Source: Pseudomonas viciae
GTDB taxonomy: Bacteria; Pseudomonadota; Gammaproteobacteria; Pseudomonadales; Pseudomonadaceae
Assembly (NCBI RefSeq): GCF_004786035.1
Contig: NZ_CP035088.1
Location: 5,158,001 to 5,222,000 of the forward strand
Reading direction: 5' to 3'
Length of the DNA stretch: 64,000 nt
Of this stretch, positions 46,443-56,485 are shown in pieces. Both the position numbers and the translations under genes were made by a program. Position 1 is the first letter of the stretch. The number at the start of each line of letters is the position of its first letter. The notes beneath the pieces were generated by a model, which worked only from the letters and a program-made list of their open reading frames with translations, had not been told where the DNA came from and did not search any database.

Positions 46443-46769
46443 TCAGCCTGTCACCAACTGCCGCACCGCCATGATCTCCGGCAGGTCGCTGCGCGCCATG
46501 TACACCCGCAAAGGTTCGCTGAGGTTGATCCGGTCGTCGATGTGCTGGTCCAGCAGTAACTGGATCCGCTCGCGTTTGAGGGCCATGGTGCCGTCCGCCA
46601 CGGGGGCCCAGACAAATTCGCAGGTGGGGATGATGCCGTCGTCGGCCACGTCCATGCCGAAGGCGTCTTCGCTGAAACGTACGATGTATTGGCCGGTCTT
46701 GCGGTTCAGGCCGACAAAACCCTTGAGCTGGTCGGCGGCCTGGCAGATGAATGTCGAAGTGGTGCGCAT
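46443..46769 (-). CDS. DUF2025 family protein
   Basis: A 108 aa soluble protein that matches the Pseudomonas DUF2025 family: STFICQAADQLKGFVGLNRKTG, RFSEDAFGMDVADDGIIPTCEFVW, LLLDQHIDDRINLSEPLRVYMARSDLPEI. ATG at 46769 with TGAGGT upstream; the longer frame is not supported. Function unknown. It is divergent from glpQ. Confidence 0.85.
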   Translation of the reverse strand: MRTTSTFICQAADQLKGFVGLNRKTGQYIVRFSEDAFGMDVADDGIIPTCEFVWAPVADGTMALKRERIQLLLDQHIDDRINLSEPLRVYMARSDLPEIMAVRQLVTG

Positions 46770-47013
46770 GGTAAACCTCACGGATGCGTCTCGCAGGACG
46801 TCTGATCGATGGTTTACACACAAGGCAAGTGAACGATGGTTTCAGGTTTCCCTCTGCCGGGGAAACTGGTGCGGCTAAGGGTACTGCAAAGCATCCCGAA
46901 AATGCGTGGGAAAAATCTGCTTTGCACATATTTATGTCGGTATAGCGATAGCGCCGCTGGCGTTCAGTTGTTAAAAGATAGGTCTTTGCAAAACCTACGA
47001 AAGGATCTCGAGC

Positions 47014-48141
47014 ATGCCTGTCACCTTCACCCGCAGTGCGTTGATGCTGAGCCTGTTGCTCGGCCTCGGTCAGACACAGGCCTCCGAGGCCCCGACTCCC
47101 AAGGCCTTGGCGGCCCTTCAGGGGATCCCCCACCCGGCAGTGATCGCCCACCGCGGCGCCTCGTTCGACGCGCCGGAATCGACCGCGGCAGCCTACAAAC
47201 TGGCCCGCGACCTGGGCGCCGACTACTTGGAACTGGACCTGCAACGCAGCAAGGACGGCGTGTTGTTCGTCCTGCATGACGACAGTCTGCTGCGCACCAC
47301 GGATGTCGCCAGCAAGTTTCCCGAGCGCAAGGACAGCACCGCCAACCAATTCACCATGGCGGAACTCAAAACCCTCGACGCCGGCAGTTGGTTCAACGCG
47401 GCCTATCCAGACCGCGCCCGCCCTTCGTTCGTGGGCCTGAAAATCCTGACTCTGGATGAAGTGATCAATATCGCCGAGGGCAACACGCAGCAAAAACCCG
47501 GGCTGTACATCGAAACCAAGGAGCCGAAACTGTTCCCTGGCATCGAGCGCGACCTGAAGGATAAATTGCAGGACCGCGGCTGGCTGAGCCCGTCCGGCTC
47601 AAAACTGGCCAAGCGCGCCACCGGAGTGGGCCAGGGCAAGGGCAAGGTGGTCTTGCAGACCTTTGAAAGGAGCAGCCTCGAACTGCTGCACAAAGAGATG
47701 CCGAAAGTGCCGAAGATCCTGCTGCTGTGGGTGGGCGAAGGCAACATCGAGCCCAAGTCCAAGGTGCCGTTCGCCGAGTCCGGCGAAACCGACAAAGCGG
47801 CCTATTACGCCAAACAGGAACCCAAGGACCGGGCGGAGTTCGAAAAATGGGTGCAGTACGCCAAGACCCTGGGCGCCATCGGCACCGGACCGTCTGCAGC
47901 GTTGACCCAGGGTGGCAGCCAGAGTTACTCGAACCTGGTGCAGCCGTGGATGAACCAGTACACCCATGATCAGGGTCTGTTGGTGCATGTCTACACCGTG
48001 GACGATGCGGTGGACTTCAAGAAAGTCATGGAGGCCGGCGTCGACGGCATCTTTACCAACCGCGCCAGTGAACTGCTCAAATACTTCAAGCGCCCCGAGA
48101 CTGGCAACGTCGCGCAGTTGCTGGAAAAGAACGGTTACTGA
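47014..48141 (+). CDS. glpQ: Glycerophosphodiester phosphodiesterase, periplasmic
   Basis: Hydrolyses deacylated phospholipids to glycerol-3-phosphate and an alcohol. The 375 aa product has a signal peptide (LMLSLLLGLGQTQA, cleavage about 23) and the GDPD catalytic set: VIAHRGASFDAPEST (about 43), DYLELDLQRSKDGVLFVLHDD (about 70-90) and GLYIETKEPKLFPG (about 168). It has an insertion typical of the longer periplasmic GlpQ. ATG at 47014 follows AAAGGATC. It is monocistronic. A Pho box is not evident. Confidence 0.94.
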   Translation: MPVTFTRSALMLSLLLGLGQTQASEAPTPKALAALQGIPHPAVIAHRGASFDAPESTAAAYKLARDLGADYLELDLQRSKDGVLFVLHDDSLLRTTDVASKFPERKDSTANQFTMAELKTLDAGSWFNAAYPDRARPSFVGLKILTLDEVINIAEGNTQQKPGLYIETKEPKLFPGIERDLKDKLQDRGWLSPSGSKLAKRATGVGQGKGKVVLQTFERSSLELLHKEMPKVPKILLLWVGEGNIEPKSKVPFAESGETDKAAYYAKQEPKDRAEFEKWVQYAKTLGAIGTGPSAALTQGGSQSYSNLVQPWMNQYTHDQGLLVHVYTVDDAVDFKKVMEAGVDGIFTNRASELLKYFKRPETGNVAQLLEKNGY

Positions 48142-48293
48142 ACCCAAACACGCCCATAGGGGTAAAGACTTTGCCCCATGGGCCCTATTCGGCACTTCAG
48201 AAGTTTTTTCGAATTAAGGGTGAATTAAGTTGCCAGAGATAATCTGGCCCCACTTAAACGACTCACCCCTTAATGACACCAAGGAAAGAACTT

Positions 48294-48599
48294 ATGAAAA
48301 CTTTGACTGCCCTGTTTACCGCCGCTGCCCTGACCCTCAGCGCTGGCCTGGCCCAGGCGGATGTGCGAGTTGACCAGATCCCACAACTTGTCAAGGAAGG
48401 CAAGATCAAGTCGCTTGAATCGATGAACGAAGAAGCCCTGAAGTTGCACCCGGGCGCGAGCATCACCGACACCGACCTGGACAACCACTTCGACGGTTAT
48501 GAATATGAAGTGGAACTGAAAACCGCTGACGGCAAAGAGTTCGACGTGGACTTCGATGCCACGACCGGCAAAGTACTGAGCAACAAGCAAGACACTTGA
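48294..48599 (+). CDS. Exported PepSY-domain protein
   Basis: A 101 aa protein with a signal peptide (MKTLTALFTAAALTLSAGLAQA) and one PepSY domain (about 25-100): IPQLVKEGKIKSLESMNEEALKLHPGASITDTDLD, YEYEVELKTADGKEFDVDFDATTGKVL. Small PepSY proteins may bind or inhibit peptidases in the periplasm; this is a family inference. The start is ATG at 48294 behind AAGGAA. It is followed by its own terminator. Confidence 0.9.
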   Translation: MKTLTALFTAAALTLSAGLAQADVRVDQIPQLVKEGKIKSLESMNEEALKLHPGASITDTDLDNHFDGYEYEVELKTADGKEFDVDFDATTGKVLSNKQDT

Positions 48600-48607
48600 T
48601 CCATCGG

Positions 48608-48648
48608 CAAAAAAGAGCCGCGTAACCCTAAGGTTGCGCGGCTTTTTT
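48608..48648. terminator. Terminator between the PepSY and chemoreceptor genes
   Basis: AAAAAAGAGCCGCG-TAACC-CTAA-GGTTG-CGCGGCTTTTTT. An A-run and a T-run on both sides serve the two convergent genes. Confidence 0.92.
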
Positions 48649-48677
48649 GCATCTATCAACAACTACGCTAACTGCTG

Positions 48678-50303
48678 TCAGGCACTCAACCGCGCCGTCA
48701 CTTCATTCAACTGCCCAGACAAGCCGTGCAGGTTACGACTGGCGGCTTCGGTGCGCTGCACGTTGTCCAGGTTGGTGCTGGCGATACAGGTGATCTCAGT
48801 CAAATTGCGCGAAATGTCTTCGGCCACGGAGGTCTGCTCTTCGGCGGCGGTGGCGATCTGACGATTCATGTCGCGGATCGCTTCGACAGCCTGGGTGATG
48901 CGTTCGAGCATCGCACCGGCCTGGGTCACCTGTTCCACACTTTCTTCGCTGCGCGACTGCCCGCTTTCGATGGCCTGGGCCGCGTCCACCGCACCGGTTT
49001 GTACGGTCTGGATGATCTGGTTGATCTCGATGATGGATGAAGCCGTGCGCTGGGCCAGGCTGCGCACTTCATCGGCGACCACCGCGAAACCGCGCCCCGC
49101 CTCACCGGCCCGAGCCGCTTCGATGGCTGCGTTGAGGGCCAGCAGGTTGGTCTGCTCGGCGATCCCGCGGATCACCTCCAGCACCTTGCCGATGCGCCCA
49201 CTGTCGGTTTCCAACTGACGAATGACCGTGGCGGTGTTGGCGATCTCTCCGCGCATGCGGGTGATGGTGTGGATGGTCCCTTGCATAACCTTCTCGCCCT
49301 GTTGCGCCGATTGATCAGCGTCATCGGCCGCCCGTGCTGCGTCGGCGGCATGACGGGCGACTTCCTGGGCCGTGGCGGACATTTCGTTCATCGCCGTCGC
49401 CACCTGATCGGTGCGTTCGAATTGCTCGCTGGTGCCCTGGCTCATCAGGCTGGCGATGGCATTGAGCTCACCGCTGGCACTGTCCAGTTCCGTGGCACTG
49501 CGTTGCAGCCGGGTAAAGGTTTCAGCCAGGAAATCACGCAGTGTGTTGGCCGCTACCGCCAGATTGCCCAACTCGTCCTGACGGTTACTCGTCACACGCT
49601 CAGCGAAACGCCCATGACTCAGTCGGGTCACGTATTCGATCAGGTTACGGATCGGCTGAACCAGGTTGCGATTGACCAGCCACAGGCTGAACAACCCGAT
49701 CAGCAGGCCCGACACCAGCATGACCACAGTGCCCAACATAATCGTGCGGTCAGCGCCGACACTGATTAACGTCGATTGCTCGGTGGCCAGTTTGCGCAAC
49801 TCCACCACCAGCGCACTCATCTGCTCACTGGCCGCACGGTCCACACCTTTGACCGCCGCATCGCCCGCCGCTGCGTCGCCACCGGCCGCCACAAATGCAT
49901 CGCGGCCCTTTTGGTACGCCGCGCCCAATTGACGGTGTTCGTCTCGCAAGGCCTCGATACGCGTCTTGATCGGCGCCGGCACACCCTCACGCCCGATCAA
50001 TTCACCCAGAATGCCCTGGACATCACGCTGGCGCTCCTCGAACTGCTTCCAGTATTTATCCAGATCCGCCGGCTGCTTGCCGCGCAGCAGGACGTTTTTC
50101 CATTCCTGCACCTGCACCTTGAATTGCAGGTTGGCCTCATCGATCAACTGCGAGGCACGCAATGGGCCGTCGATCAGGTTGCGATAATTCTGGATGCCAT
50201 CGGAAAGAAAATGAAAAGACGCCAGGGCGATCAGCAGCATCGCCAGTAGGCTGCCGCTCAGCAGGGTGAGAATCTGGGCTCTCAGGGATTTTTGTAGAAA
50301 CAT
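48678..50303 (-). CDS. Methyl-accepting chemotaxis protein
   Basis: A membrane chemoreceptor of 541 aa. TM1 at about 12-34, a periplasmic four-helix-bundle type ligand domain (about 35-185), TM2 at about 190-212, a HAMP domain (about 213-265), and the signalling domain with the conserved tip [19 protein letters not shown] and [15 protein letters not shown]. It has no CheR-binding pentapeptide at the end. The ligand is unknown. The start is ATG at 50303 ([10 protein letters not shown]); the frame extends upstream without support. It is not adjacent to the che genes at the window start. Confidence 0.94.
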   Translation of the reverse strand: MFLQKSLRAQILTLLSGSLLAMLLIALASFHFLSDGIQNYRNLIDGPLRASQLIDEANLQFKVQVQEWKNVLLRGKQPADLDKYWKQFEERQRDVQGILGELIGREGVPAPIKTRIEALRDEHRQLGAAYQKGRDAFVAAGGDAAAGDAAVKGVDRAASEQMSALVVELRKLATEQSTLISVGADRTIMLGTVVMLVSGLLIGLFSLWLVNRNLVQPIRNLIEYVTRLSHGRFAERVTSNRQDELGNLAVAANTLRDFLAETFTRLQRSATELDSASGELNAIASLMSQGTSEQFERTDQVATAMNEMSATAQEVARHAADAARAADDADQSAQQGEKVMQGTIHTITRMRGEIANTATVIRQLETDSGRIGKVLEVIRGIAEQTNLLALNAAIEAARAGEAGRGFAVVADEVRSLAQRTASSIIEINQIIQTVQTGAVDAAQAIESGQSRSEESVEQVTQAGAMLERITQAVEAIRDMNRQIATAAEEQTSVAEDISRNLTEITCIASTNLDNVQRTEAASRNLHGLSGQLNEVTARLSA

Positions 50304-50665
50304 AGAGGGGATCTCTTGAGAAGAAAAAATAATCGAACCCACGGAACGACGTGTCCCAACCTCCATGTTCGTGCCGCAACCGAATGCGGTGGATATGTAC
50401 ACACCATCGGCCTGCCAGGGGCGTTCTTGAGCCTTCCCGACCATCGGTAGCCAGCAGGAGTGGTCGGTTGTCGGACCTCACAAAAACGATGCGACAACCA
50501 AAGCGCGGCGATCTGCGCCATCCATCATCGATGGACATTGCAACTCCCGGTAACTGCCGGTTTGGCGGTGCTGCACAACTGTCACAAAAGCATCAAGAAA
50601 GCTTGCGATGATGCCCTCCAAGTGAACCTGTAGCCGCCACAGGCACTTCCCGCCAGCGAGACTTC
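50304..50665. other. Divergent intergenic region, chemoreceptor and CorA-like genes
   Basis: 362 bp without a supported ORF. It contains GCGCCATCCATCATCGATGGACATTGC-type short symmetry near 50516-50541, but no recognisable promoter. Confidence 0.4.
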
Positions 50666-51688
50666 ATGAACCACAGCATCGATCAAAGCCACCGCGATCC
50701 GGATCTGTTCGGCCTGCTGTACGGGTTTCGTTTCCGTCCCGGCGAGCGTGGGCAGGAGATTGATTCGGCTCAGGCCTTACGGAGCCTGCAACACCCGCAA
50801 GAGGCCGATGAGTTCCTCTGGCTGCACCTGAACCTGGCGCATGCCGCGTGCGAGCGCTGGATGAAAAGCCATCTGACCTTGCCAGATGAGTTTTTCGAAG
50901 CCCTGCACGAAGGCTCGCGCTCGACCCGCATCGAGCACGTGGACTCGGCGCTGCTGGCGGTGGTGAACGATGTCGTGTTCAACCTCAGCAACCTGGTGTC
51001 TTCGGACGTCTCCACATTGTGGGTGTGCGTGCACAGTCGCTTGATTGTCAGCGCGCGACTGCAACCGTTGCACTCGGTCGATAAGCTGCGCTCGTCGGTC
51101 AAGGCCGGCGAGCGCTTTCGCTCGCCGCTGGAGCTACTCGTACACCTGCTGCGCGACCAAGGCGAAGTGCTGACCCAGATCGTGCGCAAGACCAGCCTTA
51201 GCGTCGACCAGATCGAAGATCAGTTGCTGTCCTCACGACTGTCCACCAACCGCGCCGAGTTGGGCAGCCAACGTCGGATACTCGTGCGCCTGCAACGCCT
51301 GCTGGCCCTGGAGCCGGGTTCGTTGCTGCGTCTGCTCAACCGCCCGCCACAATGGTTGCAGAAGGAAGACGTCAAGGAGCTGCGTAAATCTACCGAGGAG
51401 TTCGCCCTGATCATCAACGACCTCACCGCGCTGGGCGAACGGATCAAGCTGTTGCAGGAAGAAATCGCCGCCAACCTCAACGAACAAAGCAACCGCACCC
51501 TGTTCACCCTGACGGTGGTCACCGTGTTGGCGTTGCCCATCAACATCATTGCCGGCTTCTTTGGCATGAACGTCGGAGGCGTGCCGCTTGCCGGCGATCC
51601 CGAAGGCTTCTGGATCCTGGTGGCGCTGGTGGCAACCTTCACCCTGATTGCCGGCCGATGGGCATTTCGCAAGCGCCGCGACTATTGA
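50666..51688 (+). CDS. CorA/ZntB-family metal transporter
   Basis: A 340 aa inner-membrane protein. A long cytoplasmic domain (1-275) with a stalk helix (about 225-280, LRKSTEEFALIINDLTALGERIKLLQEE), then two C-terminal helices (about 282-305 and 315-335) separated by the GMNVGG pore motif. GMN is the family selectivity signature. The sequence around GMNVGGVPLAGDPEGFW is closer to ZntB than to CorA, so zinc export or uptake is as likely as Mg2+ transport. ATG at 50666; weak SD GCGAG. Confidence 0.9.
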   Translation: MNHSIDQSHRDPDLFGLLYGFRFRPGERGQEIDSAQALRSLQHPQEADEFLWLHLNLAHAACERWMKSHLTLPDEFFEALHEGSRSTRIEHVDSALLAVVNDVVFNLSNLVSSDVSTLWVCVHSRLIVSARLQPLHSVDKLRSSVKAGERFRSPLELLVHLLRDQGEVLTQIVRKTSLSVDQIEDQLLSSRLSTNRAELGSQRRILVRLQRLLALEPGSLLRLLNRPPQWLQKEDVKELRKSTEEFALIINDLTALGERIKLLQEEIAANLNEQSNRTLFTLTVVTVLALPINIIAGFFGMNVGGVPLAGDPEGFWILVALVATFTLIAGRWAFRKRRDY

Positions 51689-51843
51689 GTCACAGCATTG
51701 AGCATGACCTGTCCAGACAACCCCTTTTGTCGGCACAGCGGGATTTAAAAGTCTTTTTGTCATTTCTCCTGGGGTATCCTGCCCAGGCTTTTTAAAAGCG
51801 CGGATCTACCAGATCTATCAACAGACTTTGCGAGGAGCGCGAT

Positions 51844-51987
51844 ATGCACGAGATCCCTAATCTCCCCTTCCCAAGCCTGCACGACACTGAGCAGACGACC
51901 ACGCTACAAGCCGGGGGGCAACCAGACGCCCAGCAACCCGAGCCCAAGGAAGCCACTGAACGCCGCCAGGCCGACAGCGAAGACTGA
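51844..51987 (+). CDS. Small protein of 47 residues
   Basis: MHEIPNLPFPSLHDTEQTTT is followed by a polar tail rich in Q, E, P and A. The ATG at 51844 has GAGGAG 8 nt upstream, a strong ribosome-binding site, and the codon use resembles its neighbours. It has no membrane segment or cysteine. Probably a real short gene; function unknown. It lies after the CorA-like gene. Confidence 0.65.
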   Translation: MHEIPNLPFPSLHDTEQTTTLQAGGQPDAQQPEPKEATERRQADSED

Positions 51988-52064
51988 TTCACCCGCACCA
52001 CCAGACCGTGTGGAAAGCGCTAATATGCGCTTTCCACACTGCCTGAATCCCGAGCCCCCGCACC

Positions 52065-52259
52065 ATGACCGATGACACCCCGACCTTCAGCGAAGCCCAG
52101 GCCAGCGTACTGATCGGCACCGCCGAGAAAATGGTCGAGATCTGGACACGCCTTTCTCCTGAGAAACAAGCCGCCCTGCTGGCTCGTTTCGGCACCGAAG
52201 AAAACGCCCTTGCGGCACTCGTCACCACGCACCTGGTCGGCGGGCAAAACGACCGCTGA
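52065..52259 (+). CDS. Small protein of 64 residues
   Basis: A short, predicted alpha-helical protein (SEAQASVLIGTAEKMVEIWTRLSPEKQAALLARFGTEENALAAL within residues 9-54). No known domain. It is on the same strand as the 47-aa gene 77 nt upstream and the MFS gene 102 nt downstream. Function unknown. Confidence 0.65.
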   Translation: MTDDTPTFSEAQASVLIGTAEKMVEIWTRLSPEKQAALLARFGTEENALAALVTTHLVGGQNDR

Positions 52260-52361
52260 GCAACCATTGGACAAATAGTTTTACTTTTCCACGCGCTGCC
52301 GCCACGGTCGCCGTTATCATAAGCAGCCTATCTATCCTGCTGCTCCGTGGACCTTTACCCC

Positions 52362-53561
52362 ATGTCAGATTCCCAGCGCCCCCTGGCGGTCACGCTGCAA
52401 GTCGTTTCCATCGTCCTGTTCACGTTCATTGGTTACCTGAATATCGGTATTCCCCTGGCCGTGCTGCCTGGCTATGTCCATGGCGAGTTGGGTTTCGGCG
52501 CGGTGATCGCCGGGCTGGTGATCAGCGTTCAGTACCTGGCCACCTTGCTCAGCCGTCCTTATGCGAGCCGGATCATTGACAATCTGGGCAGCAAACGCGC
52601 GGTCATGTTCGGCCTCGCCGGCTGCGGGCTGAGTGGTGTGTTCATGCTGGTGTCTGCCTGGACGCCACACCTGCCCATACTCAGCCTGATCAGCCTGTTG
52701 ATCGGGCGCCTGGTGCTGGGCAGCGCGGAAAGCCTGGTGGGCTCCGGTTCGATTGGTTGGGGCATCGGCCGGGTCGGCGCGGCCAATACCGCCAAGGTGA
52801 TTTCCTGGAACGGGATCGCCAGTTATGGCGCGCTGGCGATTGGTGCGCCGTTGGGGGTCTGGCTGGTCAATCACCTGGGGCTGTGGAGCATGGGCGTCAG
52901 CATTATCTTGCTGGGTTTGTTGGGGTTGGCACTGGCCTGGCGCAAGACCGCTGCGCCCATCGTCGCTGGCGAGCGCCTGCCGTTCATGCACGTGCTGGGG
53001 CGCGTCTTGCCGCACGGCTGTGGCCTGGCCCTGGGCTCCATCGGGTTTGGCACCATCGCTACGTTCATCACCCTGTATTACGCAACACAGCATTGGGACA
53101 ACGCGGTGCTGTGCCTGAGTCTGTTCGGCGCCAGCTTCATCGGCGCGCGTTTGCTGTTCGGCAACCTGATCAACCGCCTGGGCGGCTTCCGCGTAGCGAT
53201 CGTCTGCCTCTCGGTGGAAACCTTCGGCCTGTTGCTGCTGTGGCTCGCACCGGATGCCCATTGGGCCCTGGCGGGTGCGGCGTTGAGCGGTTTCGGCTTT
53301 TCCCTGGTGTTCCCGGCGCTCGGCGTGGAAGCGGTCAACCTGGTACCGGCCTCCAGCCGTGGGGCGGCGGTGGGTGCTTACTCGCTGTTCATCGACTTGT
53401 CGCTGGGGATCACCGGCCCACTGGCTGGTGCAGTTGCGGCAGGCTTTGGCTTTGCTTCGATCTTTTTGTTCGCCGCACTGGCAGCCCTGGCCGGGTTGTC
53501 GCTGAGTGTCTACCTGTACCGGCAGGCACCGGGGTCTCGCCAAGGGCGGGAGAAAAACTAG
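52362..53561 (+). CDS. MFS transporter, YhhS/YfcJ-like
   Basis: A 399 aa inner-membrane permease with about twelve hydrophobic helices. The loop 2-3 motif [16 protein letters not shown] is near residue 68, and its second-half counterpart [14 protein letters not shown] is near 268. The sequence resembles the YhhS group of arabinose/glyphosate-type exporters, but the substrate is not determinable. The start is ATG at 52362, 15 nt after an in-frame GTG. Its stop overlaps the convergent arfB by 4 nt. Confidence 0.85.
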   Translation: MSDSQRPLAVTLQVVSIVLFTFIGYLNIGIPLAVLPGYVHGELGFGAVIAGLVISVQYLATLLSRPYASRIIDNLGSKRAVMFGLAGCGLSGVFMLVSAWTPHLPILSLISLLIGRLVLGSAESLVGSGSIGWGIGRVGAANTAKVISWNGIASYGALAIGAPLGVWLVNHLGLWSMGVSIILLGLLGLALAWRKTAAPIVAGERLPFMHVLGRVLPHGCGLALGSIGFGTIATFITLYYATQHWDNAVLCLSLFGASFIGARLLFGNLINRLGGFRVAIVCLSVETFGLLLLWLAPDAHWALAGAALSGFGFSLVFPALGVEAVNLVPASSRGAAVGAYSLFIDLSLGITGPLAGAVAAGFGFASIFLFAALAALAGLSLSVYLYRQAPGSRQGREKN

Positions 53562-53971
53562 AAGTCCACCTTACCGCGACCGGCCTTGATCGAGCCGCGC
53601 TTGGTCTTGGATTCCAGGCGACGTTTTTTCGAGCCCAGGGTCGGTTTGGTCGGGCGGCGCTTCTTTTCGACCTTGGTGGCGCTGAGGATCAGTTCGCTCA
53701 GGCGCTCCAGGGCATCGGCCCGGTTCTGTTCCTGCGTGCGATATTGCTGGGCCTTGATGATCAGCACGCCGTCGCTGGTAATGCGACTGTCGCGCAAGGC
53801 CAGCAAGCGCTCCTTGTAGAACTCGGGCAAGGACGAGGCCGGAATGTCGAAGCGCAAGTGCACGGCGCTGGACACCTTATTGACGTTCTGCCCCCCGGCG
53901 CCTTGGGCGCGGATGGCCGTCAACTCGATCTCGGCGTCCGGGATGTGCACAGTGTTGGAAATCGCCAGCAT
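53558..53971 (-). CDS. arfB: Ribosome rescue hydrolase ArfB
   Basis: Releases stalled ribosomes by hydrolysing peptidyl-tRNA when no stop codon is present. The 137 aa protein has the release-factor GGQ motif ([23 protein letters not shown] at about 26-28). Its basic tail ([34 protein letters not shown]) inserts into the mRNA channel. It is convergent with the MFS gene with a 4-nt overlap. Confidence 0.94.
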   Translation of the reverse strand: MLAISNTVHIPDAEIELTAIRAQGAGGQNVNKVSSAVHLRFDIPASSLPEFYKERLLALRDSRITSDGVLIIKAQQYRTQEQNRADALERLSELILSATKVEKKRRPTKPTLGSKKRRLESKTKRGSIKAGRGKVDF

Positions 53972-54031
53972 GGAAAACGTCCGGGTTCAGGCCCCACAGG
54001 ATACCCCGAATCCCCCAGCCAACGATCAACC

Positions 54032-54123
54032 TTGTGGGAGCGAGCTTGCTCGCGATTGCAGCGTGTCAGTCACCATTGATGCTGCTGACCCAACGCCATC
54101 GCGAGCAAGCTCGCTCCCACAGG
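54032..54123. repeat. REP pair (inverted)
   Basis: TTGTGGGAGCGAGCTTGCTCGCGATTGC and inverted GCCATCGCGAGCAAGCTCGCTCCCACAGG, close copies of the pair at 26751. Confidence 0.93.
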
Positions 54124-54132
54124 GTTTCGTGC

Positions 54133-55551
54133 TTACTTGGCAGCCGCTGCCACGGCCATTTCATGCCGGGCACTGCGCTTGTTCTTGATCACGTAGCACA
54201 CCCACATGAACACCACCCACACCGGAATCGCATAGACCGAGATCTGGATGCCGGGGATCAACAACATCACGCCCAGAATGAACACCACGAACGCCAGGCA
54301 GACGTAGTTGCCGTACGGGTACCACAGCGCCTTGAACAGCGGCGTCTGGCGGGTCTGGTTCATGTGCTGGCGGAACTTGAAGTGCGAGTAGCTGATCATC
54401 GCCCAGTTGATCACCAGGGTCGCGACCACCAGGGACATCAGCAACTCCAGCGCATGCTGCGGGATCAGGTAGTTCAGCAACACCGCCACCAGCGTGACCG
54501 CAGCCGAGGCGAGGATCGAACGCACCGGCACGCCACGCTTGTCAATCTTCGCCAAAGCCTTGGGCGCATCGCCCTGCTCGGCCATGCCCAGCAACATGCG
54601 GCTGTTGCAGTAAGTGCCGCTGTTGTACACCGACAGCGCAGCGGTCAACACCACGAAGTTGAGGATGTGCGCCGCCGTGTTGCTGCCCAGCATCGAGAAC
54701 ACCTGCACGAACGGGCTGCCGCTGTAGGCATCGCCGGAGGCGTTGAGGGTGGTCAGCAGGCTGTCCCAAGGGGTCAGGGACAACAGCACCACCAGGGCAC
54801 CGATGTAGAAAATCAGGATCCGGTAAATCACCTGGTTGATAGCCTTGGGGATCACGGTTTTCGGTTTGTCCGCCTCAGCCGCGGTGAAGCCAAGCATCTC
54901 CAGGCCACCGAAGGAGAACATGATGATCGCCATGGCCATCACCAGCCCGCTCACGCCGTTGGGGAAGAATCCACCGTGGGCCCACAGGTTGGTCACCGAC
55001 GCTTGTGGGCCGCCGTGACCGCTGACCAGCAAGTAGCTGCCCAGGGCAATCATGCCGACAATCGCCACGACCTTGATGATCGCGAACCAGAATTCGGCCT
55101 CGCCGAAGACTTTGACGTTGGCCAGGTTGATCGCGTTGATCAGCACAAAAAACGCGGCAGCCGAGGCCCAGGTTGGAATGTCCGGCGCCCAGTAGTGGAT
55201 GTACTTGCCCACCGCCGTCAGCTCGGACATGCCCACCAGGATGTAGAGAATCCAGCAGTTCCAGCCCGACAGGAACCCGGCGAAACCGCCCCAGTATTTG
55301 TGGGCAAAGTGACTGAAGGAACCGGCCACCGGCTCTTCGACGATCATTTCGCCCAACTGGCGCATGATCATGAAGGCGATGAAACCGCAAATAGCGTAGC
55401 CGAGGATCATCGACGGGCCAGCTGACTTCAGCACCCCCGCCGAACCAAGGAACAGGCCGGTGCCGATCGCGCCGCCGAGGGCGATCAGTTGAATGTGGCG
55501 ATTTTTCAGGCCGCGTTTCAGCTCGCCTGAATGCGAGTTTTGTCCACTCAT
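54133..55551 (-). CDS. APC-family amino acid permease (AroP-like)
   Basis: A 472 aa inner-membrane symporter with about twelve helices. The start, LKRGLKNRHIQLIALGGAIGTGLFLGSA, holds the first conserved helix. FGGLEMLGFTAAEADKPKTVIPKAINQV-type sequence (about 220-250) is typical of the AroP/PheP/AnsP group. The likely substrates are aromatic or other neutral amino acids. The start is ATG at 55551; a 6-residue extension to 55569 is less likely. It is monocistronic, with the largest gene-free region of the window upstream. Confidence 0.88.
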   Translation of the reverse strand: MSGQNSHSGELKRGLKNRHIQLIALGGAIGTGLFLGSAGVLKSAGPSMILGYAICGFIAFMIMRQLGEMIVEEPVAGSFSHFAHKYWGGFAGFLSGWNCWILYILVGMSELTAVGKYIHYWAPDIPTWASAAAFFVLINAINLANVKVFGEAEFWFAIIKVVAIVGMIALGSYLLVSGHGGPQASVTNLWAHGGFFPNGVSGLVMAMAIIMFSFGGLEMLGFTAAEADKPKTVIPKAINQVIYRILIFYIGALVVLLSLTPWDSLLTTLNASGDAYSGSPFVQVFSMLGSNTAAHILNFVVLTAALSVYNSGTYCNSRMLLGMAEQGDAPKALAKIDKRGVPVRSILASAAVTLVAVLLNYLIPQHALELLMSLVVATLVINWAMISYSHFKFRQHMNQTRQTPLFKALWYPYGNYVCLAFVVFILGVMLLIPGIQISVYAIPVWVVFMWVCYVIKNKRSARHEMAVAAAAK

Positions 55552-56237
55552 GAAAAGGGTCTCACGCAAGGTTTGATGATGTTCGTTAGACGTTGCCGCT
55601 CAAATCGGATTTCAAGCAGCGCCGATCAAACCCCAGCGCAGGCACCAGGAATTCAGCGTTTTAACAACGGTCATGCGTCACCTGTTTGTTTTTATCTGTG
55701 ACGAAATCGAACCCGACACGCTTGTGACGTGGCGGAGTGAACAAGGCGGATAACCTTGAAAGTGCGTGGGTACGCGAAGGGTCACAGTAAAACGCGGCGC
55801 ATTGTACACCGCCGACCCCCTGCTGCCAGACACCACCAGATCAGCGTGTCATTTGCCGGGATTGCACGTGGCCGCCTCGAAGGTCTCGGGCGACTGCAAA
55901 AATGCGTCCAGGCCCTTGCGAGCCCTCGATGGGTGTGGCGCGAAAAACGCCACGACGGGAGAAATGGAATCGAGCTACGGCGTTCATTGCGCCTCCTTCT
56001 TGTTATGCACCTGCACGACAGGCATGGGACGCATCTCACCCTTCCCGCAGACTTGAAACAAGCGGGTCAGAGCCCTGGAAAACCCACCAGCACAGGCCCT
56101 GCGGAAGTTTTTTCTTACAGCCTTTGAAAACACCGTTCCCGGCCATCCCCACGGGCGCCAATCGTCAGTATTTCTTTACAACCTGTAACGCATCATTTCC
56201 ACGTAGGAATTTCCGTAACCCGACTGCAAATTGACGG
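55552..56237. other. Long gene-free region upstream of the peptide locus
   Basis: Apart from the palindrome downstream, I find no gene here. Short frames exist but have no ribosome-binding sites or consistent codon bias. A GTGGCG-CGAAAAA-CGCCAC hairpin lies at 55935-55953. The stretch holds the aroP-like promoter on the minus strand. The total gene-free span up to 56485 is about 930 bp, with a very AT-rich part at 56240-56360, unlike the surroundings. Confidence 0.5.
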
Positions 56238-56251
56238 TAGGTAGCTACCTA
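56238..56251. promoter_or_regulatory. 14-bp perfect palindrome upstream of the peptide gene
   Basis: TAGGTAGCTACCTA directly follows TTGACG (56231-56236), a -35-like sequence, and is followed by an A-rich tract. It has the form of a repressor operator and lies 235 bp upstream of the 45-residue peptide gene. Confidence 0.5.
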
Positions 56252-56485
56252 ATAAAAAAACTCTTCAGCCGGCTGTTTTTGAATGAGTAATTTCTTCGCC
56301 GAAAATGGAATAAAAAATTCAAAAGAAAAAAATAAAATTATTTTTTGCATTCCAAAAAACCCTGGACTAGGTTTCAGCGACTTGCCCACGCATCGTGCCG
56401 GCAAGTTTTGCGGTGGCGCTTGCGGTCAGTTTTCACTCAGCCCATCGCTCCGCACTTTCCGTAAAAGTCATCTAGGAGATTCACT

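Noticed and set aside
55756..56127. Arg-rich frames in the region before the peptide locus
   Set aside because: Composition is that of random frames in GC-rich DNA, with no start signals on either strand.
56268..56280. CAGCCGGCTG followed by TTTTT as a terminator
   Set aside because: The palindrome leaves almost no loop, so a stable hairpin is unlikely.
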